NCBI GenBank assembly: GCA_023390815.1
Contig: JAEWCC010000028.1
Span: 141,361-205,360, forward strand
Reading direction: 5' to 3'
DNA from: Bacillota bacterium
GTDB lineage: Bacteria; Bacillota; Clostridia; Christensenellales; SZUA-584
DNA length: 64,000 bases
Shown here: positions 41,303-49,996 of the stretch, one piece after another
Layout: every line of letters starts with the position of its first letter
How positions within the stretch are numbered: the stretch's first letter is position 1
Program-made: the position numbers and the translations under genes
The notes under the pieces: generated by a model
Databases searched by the model: none
What the model was told of the DNA's origin: nothing
The model's input: only the letters and a program-made list of their open reading frames with translations

Positions 41303-42222
41303 TGGACAATCTTTTGGGATATCTCCGCAAGGATCCTCCGGATATGCGGGGGGCTGACGACTTCGAGCTCCGCGCCGAAGCTCAACAGGAACCCGTAAAG
41401 CCAGTTTTCCTCGGGATAGGCTGTCCTTACCATGAACCACCCGTCGTCGCACGGCGCCATATCACCGCCAAACCAGTCCGCCACGATGCTTTGCATCTGC
41501 GGGCTAAACTTCAGTTCCAGCGGCACGAGGTTTCCCGGTTTTGCCCACTCCGAATCGCGTGGGACCGGTTCCGGCGGAACATCCCGGGGCTGATACCGCT
41601 CTTCTGTATCCATGAGGTCCCTGATACGCGACAGCCGGAAGTACCGAAAGCTGCTTCGCAAAGTGCACCACGCAAGCAGATACCAGATGTTGCCCTTGAG
41701 TATCAGTGAATACGGCTCGGTTTTCCGCTGTGTCTTTCTGCCGTTGGAGTCGAGATAGGTGAATTCGAGCAGCCGGGTGGTTTCGATCGCCTGGCGGATC
41801 ACGGCCAGCTTTTCTTTCTCCTGCGTATCGTCGTGCCAGGGGGAGAGGTCGATGACAAATTGCCGGAGCCGCGTGTCGAGCATGGCAAGCTGCGGGGCAG
41901 GGAGGGCATTTTTAAGCTTTTCCATCAGCACTTCATGGCTGTTGCCGGTCATCGCGGCGTCGACTCCCCGCAGCGCGGTAATGACAGCCGCCATCTCGTC
42001 ACCCGTGAGTACGCTTTTATCGAACCGGTATCCTTCCGCAACGCCGATGCCGCCGCCCGCACCCTGATAGGTCACAATGGGGATACCCGCAAGGTTGATG
42101 GCATCGACATCGCGCAGTATCGTGCGGACGGAAACACCGAATTTTTCAGCCAGATCTTTGGCCTGCACGCGTTCCCTGCGCAGCAGCAGCACGAGAATGG
42201 CAACCAACCTGTCGATTTTCAA
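41275..42222 (-). CDS. YafY-type transcriptional regulator (HTH_11 plus WYL domain)
   Basis: 315 residues. The N-terminal helix-turn-helix has RERVQAKDLAEKFGVSVRTI. A WYL-like core follows around 135-215 with PYSLILKGNIWYLLAWCTLRS and FRLSRIRDL, and a C-terminal WCX extension. WYL domains bind ligands such as nucleotides or nucleic acids. The target genes are not obvious; it is divergent from nothing nearby and stands between lgt and argJ. Confidence 0.88.
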   Translation of the reverse strand: MKIDRLVAILVLLLRRERVQAKDLAEKFGVSVRTILRDVDAINLAGIPIVTYQGAGGGIGVAEGYRFDKSVLTGDEMAAVITALRGVDAAMTGNSHEVLMEKLKNALPAPQLAMLDTRLRQFVIDLSPWHDDTQEKEKLAVIRQAIETTRLLEFTYLDSNGRKTQRKTEPYSLILKGNIWYLLAWCTLRSSFRYFRLSRIRDLMDTEERYQPRDVPPEPVPRDSEWAKPGNLVPLELKFSPQMQSIVADWFGGDMAPCDDGWFMVRTAYPEENWLYGFLLSFGAELEVVSPPHIRRILAEISQKIVQKYSTEQGQ

Positions 42223-42270
42223 AGCATCACCGCCTGTCCGGGATTAAGCGCGGAAACGGGAAGGGCGATA

Positions 42271-43464
42271 TCACGTCCGATACTCCGCGTTGATGCGCAC
42301 ATAGTCCAGCGAGAAATCGCATGTCCACATCGTGTCGCTCGCGCTGCCTTCGCTGAAATCGAGCGTGTAGGCGACCTCGGATTTTTTTAACTCTGCCAGC
42401 GCCGCTTCTTCGTCGAACGGCAGCCCGCCGCCGTCCTTGCATACCTGCACGCTGCCGATCCATATGCTGACCTTTTCGGGATTGAAATGCGCGCCCGAAT
42501 AGCCCGCCGCGGTGAGCAGCCGTCCCCAGTTGGCGTCGTTGCCGAACGCCGCGGTTTTGCACAGCGGAGATTTCGCGATCGCGCCCGCGATGCGGTGCGC
42601 ATCCTGCGGCGTCCGCGCATTCTTCACGGAGATGGTAAGCAGCTTTGTTGCGCCTTCACCGTCCGCCGCAAGCATTTTAGCGAGCTGCGTGCACACGCGG
42701 ATGAGCGCATTCAGAAACTGCGCGAAGGCGGGCGTATCCGCTTCGATGCATGCGTTGCCCGCAGCACCCGAAGCGAGGATGAGTACCTTGTCGCATACGC
42801 TCGTGTCTCCGTCTACCGAAATCCGGTTGTATGTTAAGTCTGCAGCGTTTTTCAATGCTTTCTTCAGCGCATCGTGCGATATTGCCGCGTCGGTGGTGAG
42901 CACCGAGATCATCGTCGCCATGTTAGGGTGGATCATGCCGGAGCCCTTGGCCATGCCGCCGATACGGATTTCCCTGCCGTCCAGCATAAAGCTTTCCTGC
43001 GCCTGCTTGGGGTGCGTATCCGTCGTCATAATGGCGCGTGCCGCGGCTTCGCCGCCCTCGCGGGTGGGGTTAGCAGATTTGAGGCCCAACTCAATTTTAT
43101 CGACGGGCAGCGGAATGCCGATTACGCCGGTGGAACCCGTCAGCACGTCCTCCGGGGCGCAGCCGAAACGCCGCGCAGCAAGCGAAGCAAATTTAAGGGC
43201 ATCGTCCTCGCCGCGCTGTGCAAGGCAAGCGTTCGCGTTGCCCGCGTTGATCACGACGAGCTGAGCGCGCCCGTTCTTCACGTTTTTGTGCGCGAGCTTA
43301 AGCGAATGGCCCTTGACGACGTTGCGCGTAAAAATGCCTGCCGCCGTCGCGATGCGGTCACATTTGACCACCGCGAGATCAAGTCCTCCGGTTTTTCGTA
43401 TGCCGCAGGCAGCTCCCGCGGCGGTAAAGCCTCTGGCGTACGTGACGCCGCTGCATTCTTCCAT
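42271..43464 (-). CDS. argJ: bifunctional glutamate N-acetyltransferase/ornithine acetyltransferase
   Basis: 397 residues from ATG 43464 (AAAGAGGAT upstream; an in-frame ATG at 43485 is less suited). MAKGSGMIHPNMATMIS carries the self-cleavage site before the nucleophilic Thr; LTGSTGVIGIPLP and NDANWGRLLTAAGYSG are further family blocks. The enzyme transfers acetyl from acetylornithine to glutamate, and may use acetyl-CoA. The other arg genes (argC, argB, argD) are not adjacent, which is less usual for this gene. Confidence 0.94.
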   Translation of the reverse strand: MEECSGVTYARGFTAAGAACGIRKTGGLDLAVVKCDRIATAAGIFTRNVVKGHSLKLAHKNVKNGRAQLVVINAGNANACLAQRGEDDALKFASLAARRFGCAPEDVLTGSTGVIGIPLPVDKIELGLKSANPTREGGEAAARAIMTTDTHPKQAQESFMLDGREIRIGGMAKGSGMIHPNMATMISVLTTDAAISHDALKKALKNAADLTYNRISVDGDTSVCDKVLILASGAAGNACIEADTPAFAQFLNALIRVCTQLAKMLAADGEGATKLLTISVKNARTPQDAHRIAGAIAKSPLCKTAAFGNDANWGRLLTAAGYSGAHFNPEKVSIWIGSVQVCKDGGGLPFDEEAALAELKKSEVAYTLDFSEGSASDTMWTCDFSLDYVRINAEYRT

Positions 43465-43521
43465 GGCGTATCCTCTTTTAAGCAATTTGTCCCATTATAA
43501 CACGGAGTGCATAAAAATACA

Positions 43522-44217
43522 TCATTCGCTGAATAATATTCCTTCCAGCTTCTCCGGGCTGAGAATTTCGAAATGGTTGCGGCTGCAGGAGAGCGCGCCT
43601 TCCGCGCAGATGCCCGACAGCTCGCGCGAGAGCGCGCTGCGGTTAACGCCGAGGTAGTCCGCGAGCGCCTGACGGTCCAGCGGGACGGTGAACGCACGGC
43701 TGTGCTGCCGTGTCGCTTCGCCGATAAGGTATGATGCAAGCTTCTGCCGCGTAGTCTTTTTGGAGATATGACCGATCTTTTCGCTGAGCGTCAGGTTTTT
43801 GCGGGCCAGGATGCCGAGCATATTCCGAATGAGCACATTGTGGAAGGAGCACGATGTGCTGCATGGCCGGATAGCGCGCTCGAAGGAAAGGAACAGCACG
43901 CGCGTATCCGCGTCCGCCTCCGCCGTCACCGGGCTGACGGACAGTCCGGCGCACACGATGGTTTCACCGAACAGCTCGGGCGGCGTCACGGCGGTCATCA
44001 ACGTGCGGTTGCCGAGGATATCGTCACGGTAAACGTTGACTTGGCCTTCCAGCACGACACCGAAACGGCGCAGGGTATCGCCCTCGAGCCAGACAGTTTC
44101 ACCGCGCGCGTATGAAGCGGTATACGCTTCAAGGCACCCTAAAAGATCCTTTAAATTATCGGCATTGATGCTTGAAAACAGCGAGATTTTGAGATTATAT
44201 ATTTCAGTGTAATTCAT
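43522..44217 (-). CDS. Crp/Fnr family transcriptional regulator
   Basis: 231 residues. A cNMP-binding-like beta-barrel (about 20-120, with ARGETVWLEGDTLRRFGVVL and GQVNVYRDD) is joined by a long helix to a winged helix (about 155-225) with VPLDRQALADYLGVNRSALS. It lacks an Fnr-type N-terminal cysteine cluster, so its ligand is not predictable. It is divergent from a ferredoxin-like gene, with a 14-bp palindrome in the shared spacer that it probably binds. Confidence 0.9.
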   Translation of the reverse strand: MNYTEIYNLKISLFSSINADNLKDLLGCLEAYTASYARGETVWLEGDTLRRFGVVLEGQVNVYRDDILGNRTLMTAVTPPELFGETIVCAGLSVSPVTAEADADTRVLFLSFERAIRPCSTSCSFHNVLIRNMLGILARKNLTLSEKIGHISKKTTRQKLASYLIGEATRQHSRAFTVPLDRQALADYLGVNRSALSRELSGICAEGALSCSRNHFEILSPEKLEGILFSE

Positions 44218-44231
44218 ACTGACTCCTTATA

Positions 44232-44273
44232 GTTGCAAATGCAACATACGGTTTAGCCAAAGTGTACTATACT
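44232..44273 (+). promoter_or_regulatory. Crp/Fnr-type operator and activator-dependent promoter
   Basis: Palindrome GTTGCA-AA-TGCAAC at 44232-44245. A good -10 TATACT lies at 44268-44273 without a consensus -35. The palindrome centre lies about 41.5 bp upstream of the predicted transcription start (about 44280), the classical class II activator position. It also lies 15-28 bp upstream of the regulator's own start codon on the other strand. Confidence 0.6.
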
Positions 44274-44301
44274 CAAAGCACGAAATCAAGGAGGACTAAC
44301 G

Positions 44302-45009
44302 ATGAAACGGAATATTATCCATATAGATGAAGAAAAATGCAACGGCTGCGGGCTGTGCGTTGATGCATGCCACGAAGGCGCGTTGAAGTTGATTGACGGA
44401 AAGGCAAGGCTCGTATCGGAATCCTATTGTGACGGTCTTGGCAACTGCCTGCCGGAATGTCCGACCGGCGCGATCACCATTGAGGAGCGCGAGGCTGCGG
44501 GGTTTGACGAAGCGGCGGTGCAGCGCCATATGCAGGCGCCTGAAGCCGCGAAACCGCATGCGTGCGGCTGCCCTTCCTCACAGCCCAAAGCGTTCGACAG
44601 AAGACCTGCTCACACTACCCCTATAATGGAAGCGGAACGGACGTCGGAGCTGATGCAGTGGCCGTGTCAGATCAAGCTGGTACCTGTGAACGCACCATAC
44701 TTTGACGGCGCAAAGCTGCTCATCGCAGCGGACTGCACGGCATACGCCTATGCGGATATGCACAGCCGCTTTATGCGCGGCCGCGTGACGCTGATCGGCT
44801 GCCCGAAGCTCGACATGGTCGATTATACGGAGAAGCTGACAGAGATCATCCGTCAGAACAATATCAAGAGCGTGGAAGTGCTGCGCATGAGCGTGCCGTG
44901 CTGCGGAGGCATCGAATATGCCGTGAAGCAGGCGCTGATGGCAAGCGGCAAGATGGTTCCATGGCATGTGACGGTGATATCGACGGACGGAGAAATTATC
45001 GAAGAATAA
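44302..45009 (+). CDS. 4Fe-4S ferredoxin-domain protein with Cys-rich C-terminal region
   Basis: 235 residues. The N-terminal ferredoxin domain has CNGCGLCVDACHEGALKL and then CDGLGNCLPECPTGAI, giving two 4Fe-4S clusters. The C-terminal half has several scattered Cys residues (DCTAYAYAD, IGCPKLDM and VPCCGGIEYAV) and could bind a further cluster or interact with a redox partner. Such genes commonly neighbour Crp/Fnr regulators in Clostridia. The strong site CAAGGAGG precedes the ATG; the promoter carries the putative activator box. Confidence 0.88.
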   Translation: MKRNIIHIDEEKCNGCGLCVDACHEGALKLIDGKARLVSESYCDGLGNCLPECPTGAITIEEREAAGFDEAAVQRHMQAPEAAKPHACGCPSSQPKAFDRRPAHTTPIMEAERTSELMQWPCQIKLVPVNAPYFDGAKLLIAADCTAYAYADMHSRFMRGRVTLIGCPKLDMVDYTEKLTEIIRQNNIKSVEVLRMSVPCCGGIEYAVKQALMASGKMVPWHVTVISTDGEIIEE

Positions 45010-45020
45010 GAGGTAAATAG

Positions 45021-45056
45021 AAGAGCCGTCCGAGCAATACCCGAACGGCTTTTGCA
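45021..45056 (+). terminator. terminator after ferredoxin-domain gene
   Basis: AGCCGT/ACGGCT stem with a 15-nt loop, followed by TTTTGC. It lies 14 bp after the stop. Confidence 0.55.
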
Positions 45057-45075
45057 TTTATTGTGAATTTTATGG

Positions 45076-46500
45076 TTAGAGCTTTTTAACTGGCTTGCCG
45101 TCCGGGCCTTCATACCTACGGCCCCAGCCGGTGATCACCGAGAAAAGAAGTACAAGGAACAGTACCATGCAGTAGATCATGCCGCTGCTGATCTGTGTAA
45201 TGGACAAAGGCGCGACGAAATCGTAGCCTTGTGTAAGCAGCGCGCCAATGAACACAAACGCACTCAGAAACGGCACCACAACCGGTATAGAGTTGGCGAA
45301 GCCGTCTAGCAGGTTGGAGCGCCGATAGGGGTGAAGCCCTGCGCGCTTGCCGATCTCGTTCTGCACCTTGCCGAATGTCGCCATGGAAGCGCTGGTAACA
45401 CCGCCAAACAAAAGGGTAGTGAGGCAGATGCCGAGCATCATGGAAATCTCCGCGCCGCGCGCAGTTTTGCCGAGCTTGCTGCCCAATATGCCGCTTGTAA
45501 TCTTATCCAGCGCTCCGGCGGCGTTCAGTACGCCCATAATCCCATAAACCGCCATCACCAGCGTTACGGTTCCCATCATGCCGCTAATTCCGCTGGTCAG
45601 GAATCCCGCAGGTGCACCATCCGAGACCGAGATAACGTTATCAAAAGTGATCAACCCGAAAGCAAGCGCGGTAATCGTACCGACGACGATGCCCACCGTG
45701 GAAGCGATATAGATGTCACGTGTTTTGATTGCGACAAATAGCATGATTGCAACAGGAACAAGCATGATCAGTGGTTTGGGATCCATATTCTGTGCAAGGA
45801 TTTCTGCGCCGCCCGCGCCGACCGTACCGCCACCACCCAGCAGCCAGAATAGGAAGAAGGCGATGACGCCGCCGACCAGCGAGTACCTCAGTCGGCTGGT
45901 CACGCATCCCCCTACATCGGCGAAGCCTTCCTTTTTCGTATACTCCTGTGTAGCTGCCGAGATGATCGTGGTATCCGAAATAGGAGCGAGGTTATCGCCG
46001 AAAACCGCCGCGGATACGATGGCACCCGCCAGCATCGCCGGACTGCAGCCCATCAATACGCCTGCCGGATAGAAGATAGGGAAGCATGTAAACATTGTAC
46101 CGATGGATGATCCCGTTGCCGTCGAAATGACACAGACAGCCAGGAACGTAAAGGCAGTGAACAGCCCTCCGTTGATGCCCAACTTATCCGCAAGCCATAC
46201 GAAACCGGCCGAAACGTTGGTTGATTTGACCAGCGCCGAGAATATGCCGATCACAAAGAGCAAAACGCCGATCGGTACGGATTCCTTCACGCCGCCGTAG
46301 ACTGAATTCCAGAAGGTCGCGTAGTTGCCCTTTTTTGCAAACACAGCGCCTACGAGAAGCCCGACAAAGGCGCCCATGGCGAGTGCATACATTTCAAAGG
46401 CTTTGAACACGATGAAGTACAGTACGCAGAAGAATAGAAAGATAACGATCGGAATGAATGCCATGCCCCAGCCGCCTTTAAACTCCAGCTTCTTTTCCAT
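45076..46500 (-). CDS. NhaC-family Na+/H+ antiporter-like transporter
   Basis: 474 residues, about 11-12 membrane helices. The family core is visible in STATGSSIGTMFTCFPIF and FGDNLAPISDTTIISAA, the latter the hallmark of the NhaC group. Such proteins exchange Na+ for H+ or carry organic acids (malate/lactate) and amino acids. It follows the aminotransferase gene in the same direction (gap 75 bp) and is probably co-transcribed with it, which favours a role in amino acid or oxoacid transport. Confidence 0.88.
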   Translation of the reverse strand: MEKKLEFKGGWGMAFIPIVIFLFFCVLYFIVFKAFEMYALAMGAFVGLLVGAVFAKKGNYATFWNSVYGGVKESVPIGVLLFVIGIFSALVKSTNVSAGFVWLADKLGINGGLFTAFTFLAVCVISTATGSSIGTMFTCFPIFYPAGVLMGCSPAMLAGAIVSAAVFGDNLAPISDTTIISAATQEYTKKEGFADVGGCVTSRLRYSLVGGVIAFFLFWLLGGGGTVGAGGAEILAQNMDPKPLIMLVPVAIMLFVAIKTRDIYIASTVGIVVGTITALAFGLITFDNVISVSDGAPAGFLTSGISGMMGTVTLVMAVYGIMGVLNAAGALDKITSGILGSKLGKTARGAEISMMLGICLTTLLFGGVTSASMATFGKVQNEIGKRAGLHPYRRSNLLDGFANSIPVVVPFLSAFVFIGALLTQGYDFVAPLSITQISSGMIYCMVLFLVLLFSVITGWGRRYEGPDGKPVKKL

Positions 46501-46575
46501 AATATTCTCCTTTTCCTTTATTCACGGCATACGCCGTTGGTGACAGCTTCCAGCCGCTTACGCAGCAAATGAATA

Positions 46576-47799
46576 TTACGCGATACCTTTTTCGATACCC
46601 AGTCTGATCAGTGCGCTTTTAATTCGGTTATAGGCGTCCATCGCGCGCGCTTCGTCTTTAAAGCAGCCATGGACGATACGTATATAGCCTTCTCCTTCGG
46701 CTCCGTACGGGGTACCTTCGTTAACGACCACCTTTGCTTCGCGGACAAGGTAAGCGACGACCTCTGCGCTGGTACCCAATCTCGAAACGTTGAGCCAGGA
46801 CAAAAAGCCGCTCTCGGGCAATGTACATGAAACGCCCGGTATGGAACAGAAGACCTCGTAAGCCAGCCTGCGGCGACGTTCGAGTTCTTTGAAATTTCCC
46901 TTAAGTATGGACGCATCCTCCAGCGCAGTGATTGCGCCAAGCTGTGCCGCAGTATTGGTAGCACCCAGAACATTGACCGTCCCGCCGTAAAGCACGTCCA
47001 TGATGTGGTCCTCGGCAACGATATAACCAACGCGGAAGCCAGAAAGGCCAATTCCTTTGGAAATGGAGAATACCGATACGGTGCGCTCCCACATGCCGGG
47101 GAGCGTGGCGAGTGAAACGAACTCGATCCCGTCGAAAATATGATCTTCGAAGGCTTGGTCGCTTACGAGTATCAGGTCGTTCCTGATGACGAACTCACAG
47201 AGGCTTTCGATGCTCTCGCGCCGGAATACCGTAGCCGTCGGGTTGTTGGGGTGTGAGATGAGCACCATCTTGGTTTTTTTCGTCAACCTTTTTTCGAATT
47301 CTTCAACTTTCGGTTGCCAATTGTCGTCTTCTCTGAGTGGCACATGAACAGCGACACCGCCACAAAGTCTGGCATTTAAAAAATTTGAGGGGTAGCTGGG
47401 GTCGGGAATCATGACCTCGTCGCCCTCGCAGATAAAGGGCATCATCGCGTAGATCAGCCCGGAATCCGACCCCGGCGTTACGAGTACGTTGCGGCTGGGG
47501 TCTGCTTTGATCCCATTCTTTTCCCATAGTTTTTTGGCGATCACGCGTCTTAAATCGGCGTTGCCCATCGGCATGGTATAATGCGCCGTGGCGCCTTCGT
47601 CAAATACCTTCATCATCGTTTCGCGAACCGACGGAGGAAGGGAAGGGTCGGGAAAAAACGGGTCGGCCCATGCCATGATGTCGTATCCTTGAGCCATCAG
47701 GTTACCGGCGCCTTCGCCCACATCCGCCTTGGTCACTGTCGCAAACAACCCTCCCTGCAGATCGCAGAAACGTGAATTCATCTTGCTCTTAATATCCAT
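46576..47799 (-). CDS. PLP-dependent class I/II aminotransferase
   Basis: 407 residues. Fold type I motifs: SHPNNPTATVF (Asn for PLP), VSDQAFEDHIF (Asp 214) and FSISKGIGLSGFRVGY with the Schiff-base K248. The C-terminal half closes with the substrate-carboxylate Arg region (GYIRIVHG). Specificity cannot be read. Aspartate-type aminotransferase and cystathionine beta-lyase-like members share this fold. The downstream partner is a NhaC transporter, and upstream are RidA and a regulator, suggesting amino acid breakdown. Confidence 0.9.
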   Translation of the reverse strand: MDIKSKMNSRFCDLQGGLFATVTKADVGEGAGNLMAQGYDIMAWADPFFPDPSLPPSVRETMMKVFDEGATAHYTMPMGNADLRRVIAKKLWEKNGIKADPSRNVLVTPGSDSGLIYAMMPFICEGDEVMIPDPSYPSNFLNARLCGGVAVHVPLREDDNWQPKVEEFEKRLTKKTKMVLISHPNNPTATVFRRESIESLCEFVIRNDLILVSDQAFEDHIFDGIEFVSLATLPGMWERTVSVFSISKGIGLSGFRVGYIVAEDHIMDVLYGGTVNVLGATNTAAQLGAITALEDASILKGNFKELERRRRLAYEVFCSIPGVSCTLPESGFLSWLNVSRLGTSAEVVAYLVREAKVVVNEGTPYGAEGEGYIRIVHGCFKDEARAMDAYNRIKSALIRLGIEKGIA

Positions 47800-47822
47800 C
47801 GCTCTACTCCTTTGTGTTGTGG

Positions 47823-48191
47823 CTATAACTCAATGATCGCCTCAACCTCAGCGAGAACACCCTTAGGCAGCGCTTTTACCGCGACGCAGCTTCTCGCCGG
47901 TTTACCTGTGAAATAACGGGCGTATACCTCATTGAATACTATAAAATCAGCCATATCCGTCAGGAAACAGGTGGTCTTAACTGCTTTCGTCAGGGAAGTA
48001 CCCGCAGCGGCGGCAATGGCTTCAAGGTTCTTCATGACCTGATCCACCTGCGCTTCGATACCCTCCGGGATTGCGCCTGTATCGGGATTAACCGGGATCT
48101 GTCCTGAGGTGAAAAGCAGATTGGCGGTACAGATTCCCTGCGAATAAGGACCTATCGCCGGCGACGCCTTTGTCGTTTCAATAACCTTCAT
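47823..48191 (-). CDS. ridA: RidA family reactive intermediate/imine deaminase
   Basis: 122 residues, typical RidA length. GPYSQGICTANLLFTSGQIP and the active-site arginine R100 in GKPARSCVAVKALPKG are conserved; it ends AEVEAIIEL. It hydrolyses 2-aminoacrylate and related enamines/imines released by PLP enzymes, which fits its neighbour, the aminotransferase. It overlaps the regulator gene by 4 bp (ATGA). Confidence 0.92.
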   Translation of the reverse strand: MKVIETTKASPAIGPYSQGICTANLLFTSGQIPVNPDTGAIPEGIEAQVDQVMKNLEAIAAAAGTSLTKAVKTTCFLTDMADFIVFNEVYARYFTGKPARSCVAVKALPKGVLAEVEAIIEL

Positions 48192-48844
48192 TGTTTGTTC
48201 TCTCTTTCTTTTTTTATTTCATTGATATAACGGTAAACGGTTTTTTCGGATACATCCAGCTGTGCGGCGACTGCTGGAACTGTCCCCTTCACAAGGAAAA
48301 CGTCGAAGTTATATAACTCTGCAACGATATCGCGCTTATCGGCGATCCTAAGCTTGCGACCGCCCTCGGTTTTCTTCTTCACGCTTTCGTGAATCATCTC
48401 ATCTGTACTTAGGCTGAATGTTTCAAAGGGCTGATTTTTATCTGGATCTTCCAGATTGACCATCAGCGATTTTTCAAAGGCGCGTGAGGCCAGCACCTGC
48501 TCAGTGATATCGATATTGACACAAAGCAAGCCGATCAAGCGCCCTTCATCCTTGATAAAGTAGGTGGAAGACCGCAGAAATAGGTCGTCGCGGGAGGAGC
48601 GACCGAGATAATTGACGACGTAATCCCTCTGCTCATAGACTTTTTCCCGAATGAGGCGGATGGCGTAGTCGGTCAGCGGTCCGCCTGCGCTTCGACCGGT
48701 AATATTCTGTGGCGTTATATAGATGATGGATCGCTCGTAATTGGAGATATCGTGGATAAGCGCTTCGGCGCGCTCGCCGTTCATGGATGCGATATAATTC
48801 GCCATGGGGATAAAAGACAAAAGCTTCGCTCTTACCTGATCCAT
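48188..48844 (-). CDS. YheO/DauR-type transcriptional regulator (PAS-like plus HTH)
   Basis: 218 residues from ATG 48844 with ACGAGG upstream; the longer frame (48919) lacks a ribosome site. A PAS-like YheO domain (about 15-125) includes LRSSTYFIKDEGRLIGLLCVN. A C-terminal HTH_22 region has GTVPAVAAQLDVSEKTVYRYI. Relatives such as DauR control D-amino acid catabolism. It heads the operon regulator-ridA-aminotransferase-nhaC and likely controls it in response to an amino acid or its derivative. Confidence 0.85.
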   Translation of the reverse strand: MDQVRAKLLSFIPMANYIASMNGERAEALIHDISNYERSIIYITPQNITGRSAGGPLTDYAIRLIREKVYEQRDYVVNYLGRSSRDDLFLRSSTYFIKDEGRLIGLLCVNIDITEQVLASRAFEKSLMVNLEDPDKNQPFETFSLSTDEMIHESVKKKTEGGRKLRIADKRDIVAELYNFDVFLVKGTVPAVAAQLDVSEKTVYRYINEIKKERENKQ

Positions 48845-48883
48845 ATTTACCTCGTAAAATGAGAATATATTCTTGATAATTTG

Positions 48884-48912
48884 ATTATAAGAAGCAAAAA
48901 GCGCCTTGTCAA
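48884..48912 (-). promoter_or_regulatory. consensus sigma-A promoter of the regulator-ridA operon
   Basis: TTGACA (48907-48912), exactly 17 bp, TATAAT (48884-48889) on the minus strand. Both hexamers are perfect consensus, suggesting strong basal activity that may need repression. Confidence 0.85.
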
Positions 48913-49042
48913 CGGACACTATTTGAGAATAGAAATTAGAAATGAGAAAAAAATGACAATATGGCAGATGGGAGTACGCCGAAATCTGCGTGAAATTCCT
49001 GCTTCAGCCTATGAGACGCAGGTGCCCCTGCGGTCATATCAA

Positions 49043-49070
49043 TTGCACTTTTTGTAATTTGGTATATAAT
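49043..49070 (+). promoter_or_regulatory. promoter of DUF2156 gene
   Basis: TTGCAC (49043-49048), 16-bp spacer, TATAAT (49065-49070), 30 bp before the start codon. Confidence 0.6.
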
Positions 49071-49099
49071 ACTGCTTAACGAAACGAAAGGGAGACTTC

Positions 49100-49996
49100 A
49101 TGCTGGAATTCAGGGACATCAATATCACAGACAAACAGGAATTTGAACGCTACACGCACGGGCATCGCAATACCGAGGCTTCGTTTGCTAATATCTATCT
49201 GTGGCGCAAGGTGTGCCGCACCAAAATCGCCATGGACGATCAGGCGATGTATCTGCTGCTGGATCTGCCGCATTACCGGCCTTTTATGCTGGCGCCATTT
49301 CTGCTCGATTATAACGCAAGCTATAAAGAACCACTGAAACGGGTATACGAATACATGAACGAACACTGTGGCGGCTTTTTCATGAAGGGCGTTACCGGAT
49401 GCGTAAAAGAGCGCATAGAGACGGACTGCCCGGGCAATTTTTCGCTCATTGCCGACCGCAGCAATTTCGAGTACGTCTATCTTACGGAAGATCTGTGCAA
49501 CCTGGAAGGAAAAAAATACCATGCAAAGCGCAATCATATCAACCGGCTGCTGCAGGAGCACGAGGTGGAGTACCGCGCTTACCGCCCGGAGGACCGCGAC
49601 GCGTGCCTAATGCTGCATAAGCAGTGGATTGAAAATAAGGGCGGAGAAACGAAAGGCTACATTGACGAATACTCTGTGGCAGAGGCGGCTTTTGAGCATA
49701 TGGATATATTGTGCCTGAAGGCCGGGCTTTTGTATGTGGACGGCAAGCTCACGGCGTTCTCGGTAGGCGAATGCTTTAAAGACGACATGGCGATCATCCA
49801 CATTGAAAAAGCCGACCCGGACGTACAGGGCGCGTATCCCATGATCAACCGTGAGTTTGCGCGGGCGGAATGGAGCGGTGTGAAGTACATCAACCGCGAG
49901 GAGGACATGGGTATCGAGGGGCTTCGCAAGGCGAAGCTGTCCTATAATCCCGTTTTTCTCATCGAAAAATACACCTGTGTCAGGAGCGAAGAATAG
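49100..49996 (+). CDS. DUF2156 (phosphatidylglycerol lysyltransferase C-domain-like) protein
   Basis: 298 residues. Family segments: FERYTHGHRNTEASFANIYL near the N terminus, KKYHAKRNHINRLLQEHEV in the centre, and HIEKADPDVQGAYPMINREF with NREEDMGIEGLRKAKLSY at the end. These match the soluble DUF2156 proteins related to MprF/FemABX-type transferases, which use aminoacyl-tRNA or acyl donors. No membrane domain is present. The stop overlaps the GTG start of the next acetyltransferase gene. Confidence 0.87.
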   Translation: MLEFRDINITDKQEFERYTHGHRNTEASFANIYLWRKVCRTKIAMDDQAMYLLLDLPHYRPFMLAPFLLDYNASYKEPLKRVYEYMNEHCGGFFMKGVTGCVKERIETDCPGNFSLIADRSNFEYVYLTEDLCNLEGKKYHAKRNHINRLLQEHEVEYRAYRPEDRDACLMLHKQWIENKGGETKGYIDEYSVAEAAFEHMDILCLKAGLLYVDGKLTAFSVGECFKDDMAIIHIEKADPDVQGAYPMINREFARAEWSGVKYINREEDMGIEGLRKAKLSYNPVFLIEKYTCVRSEE

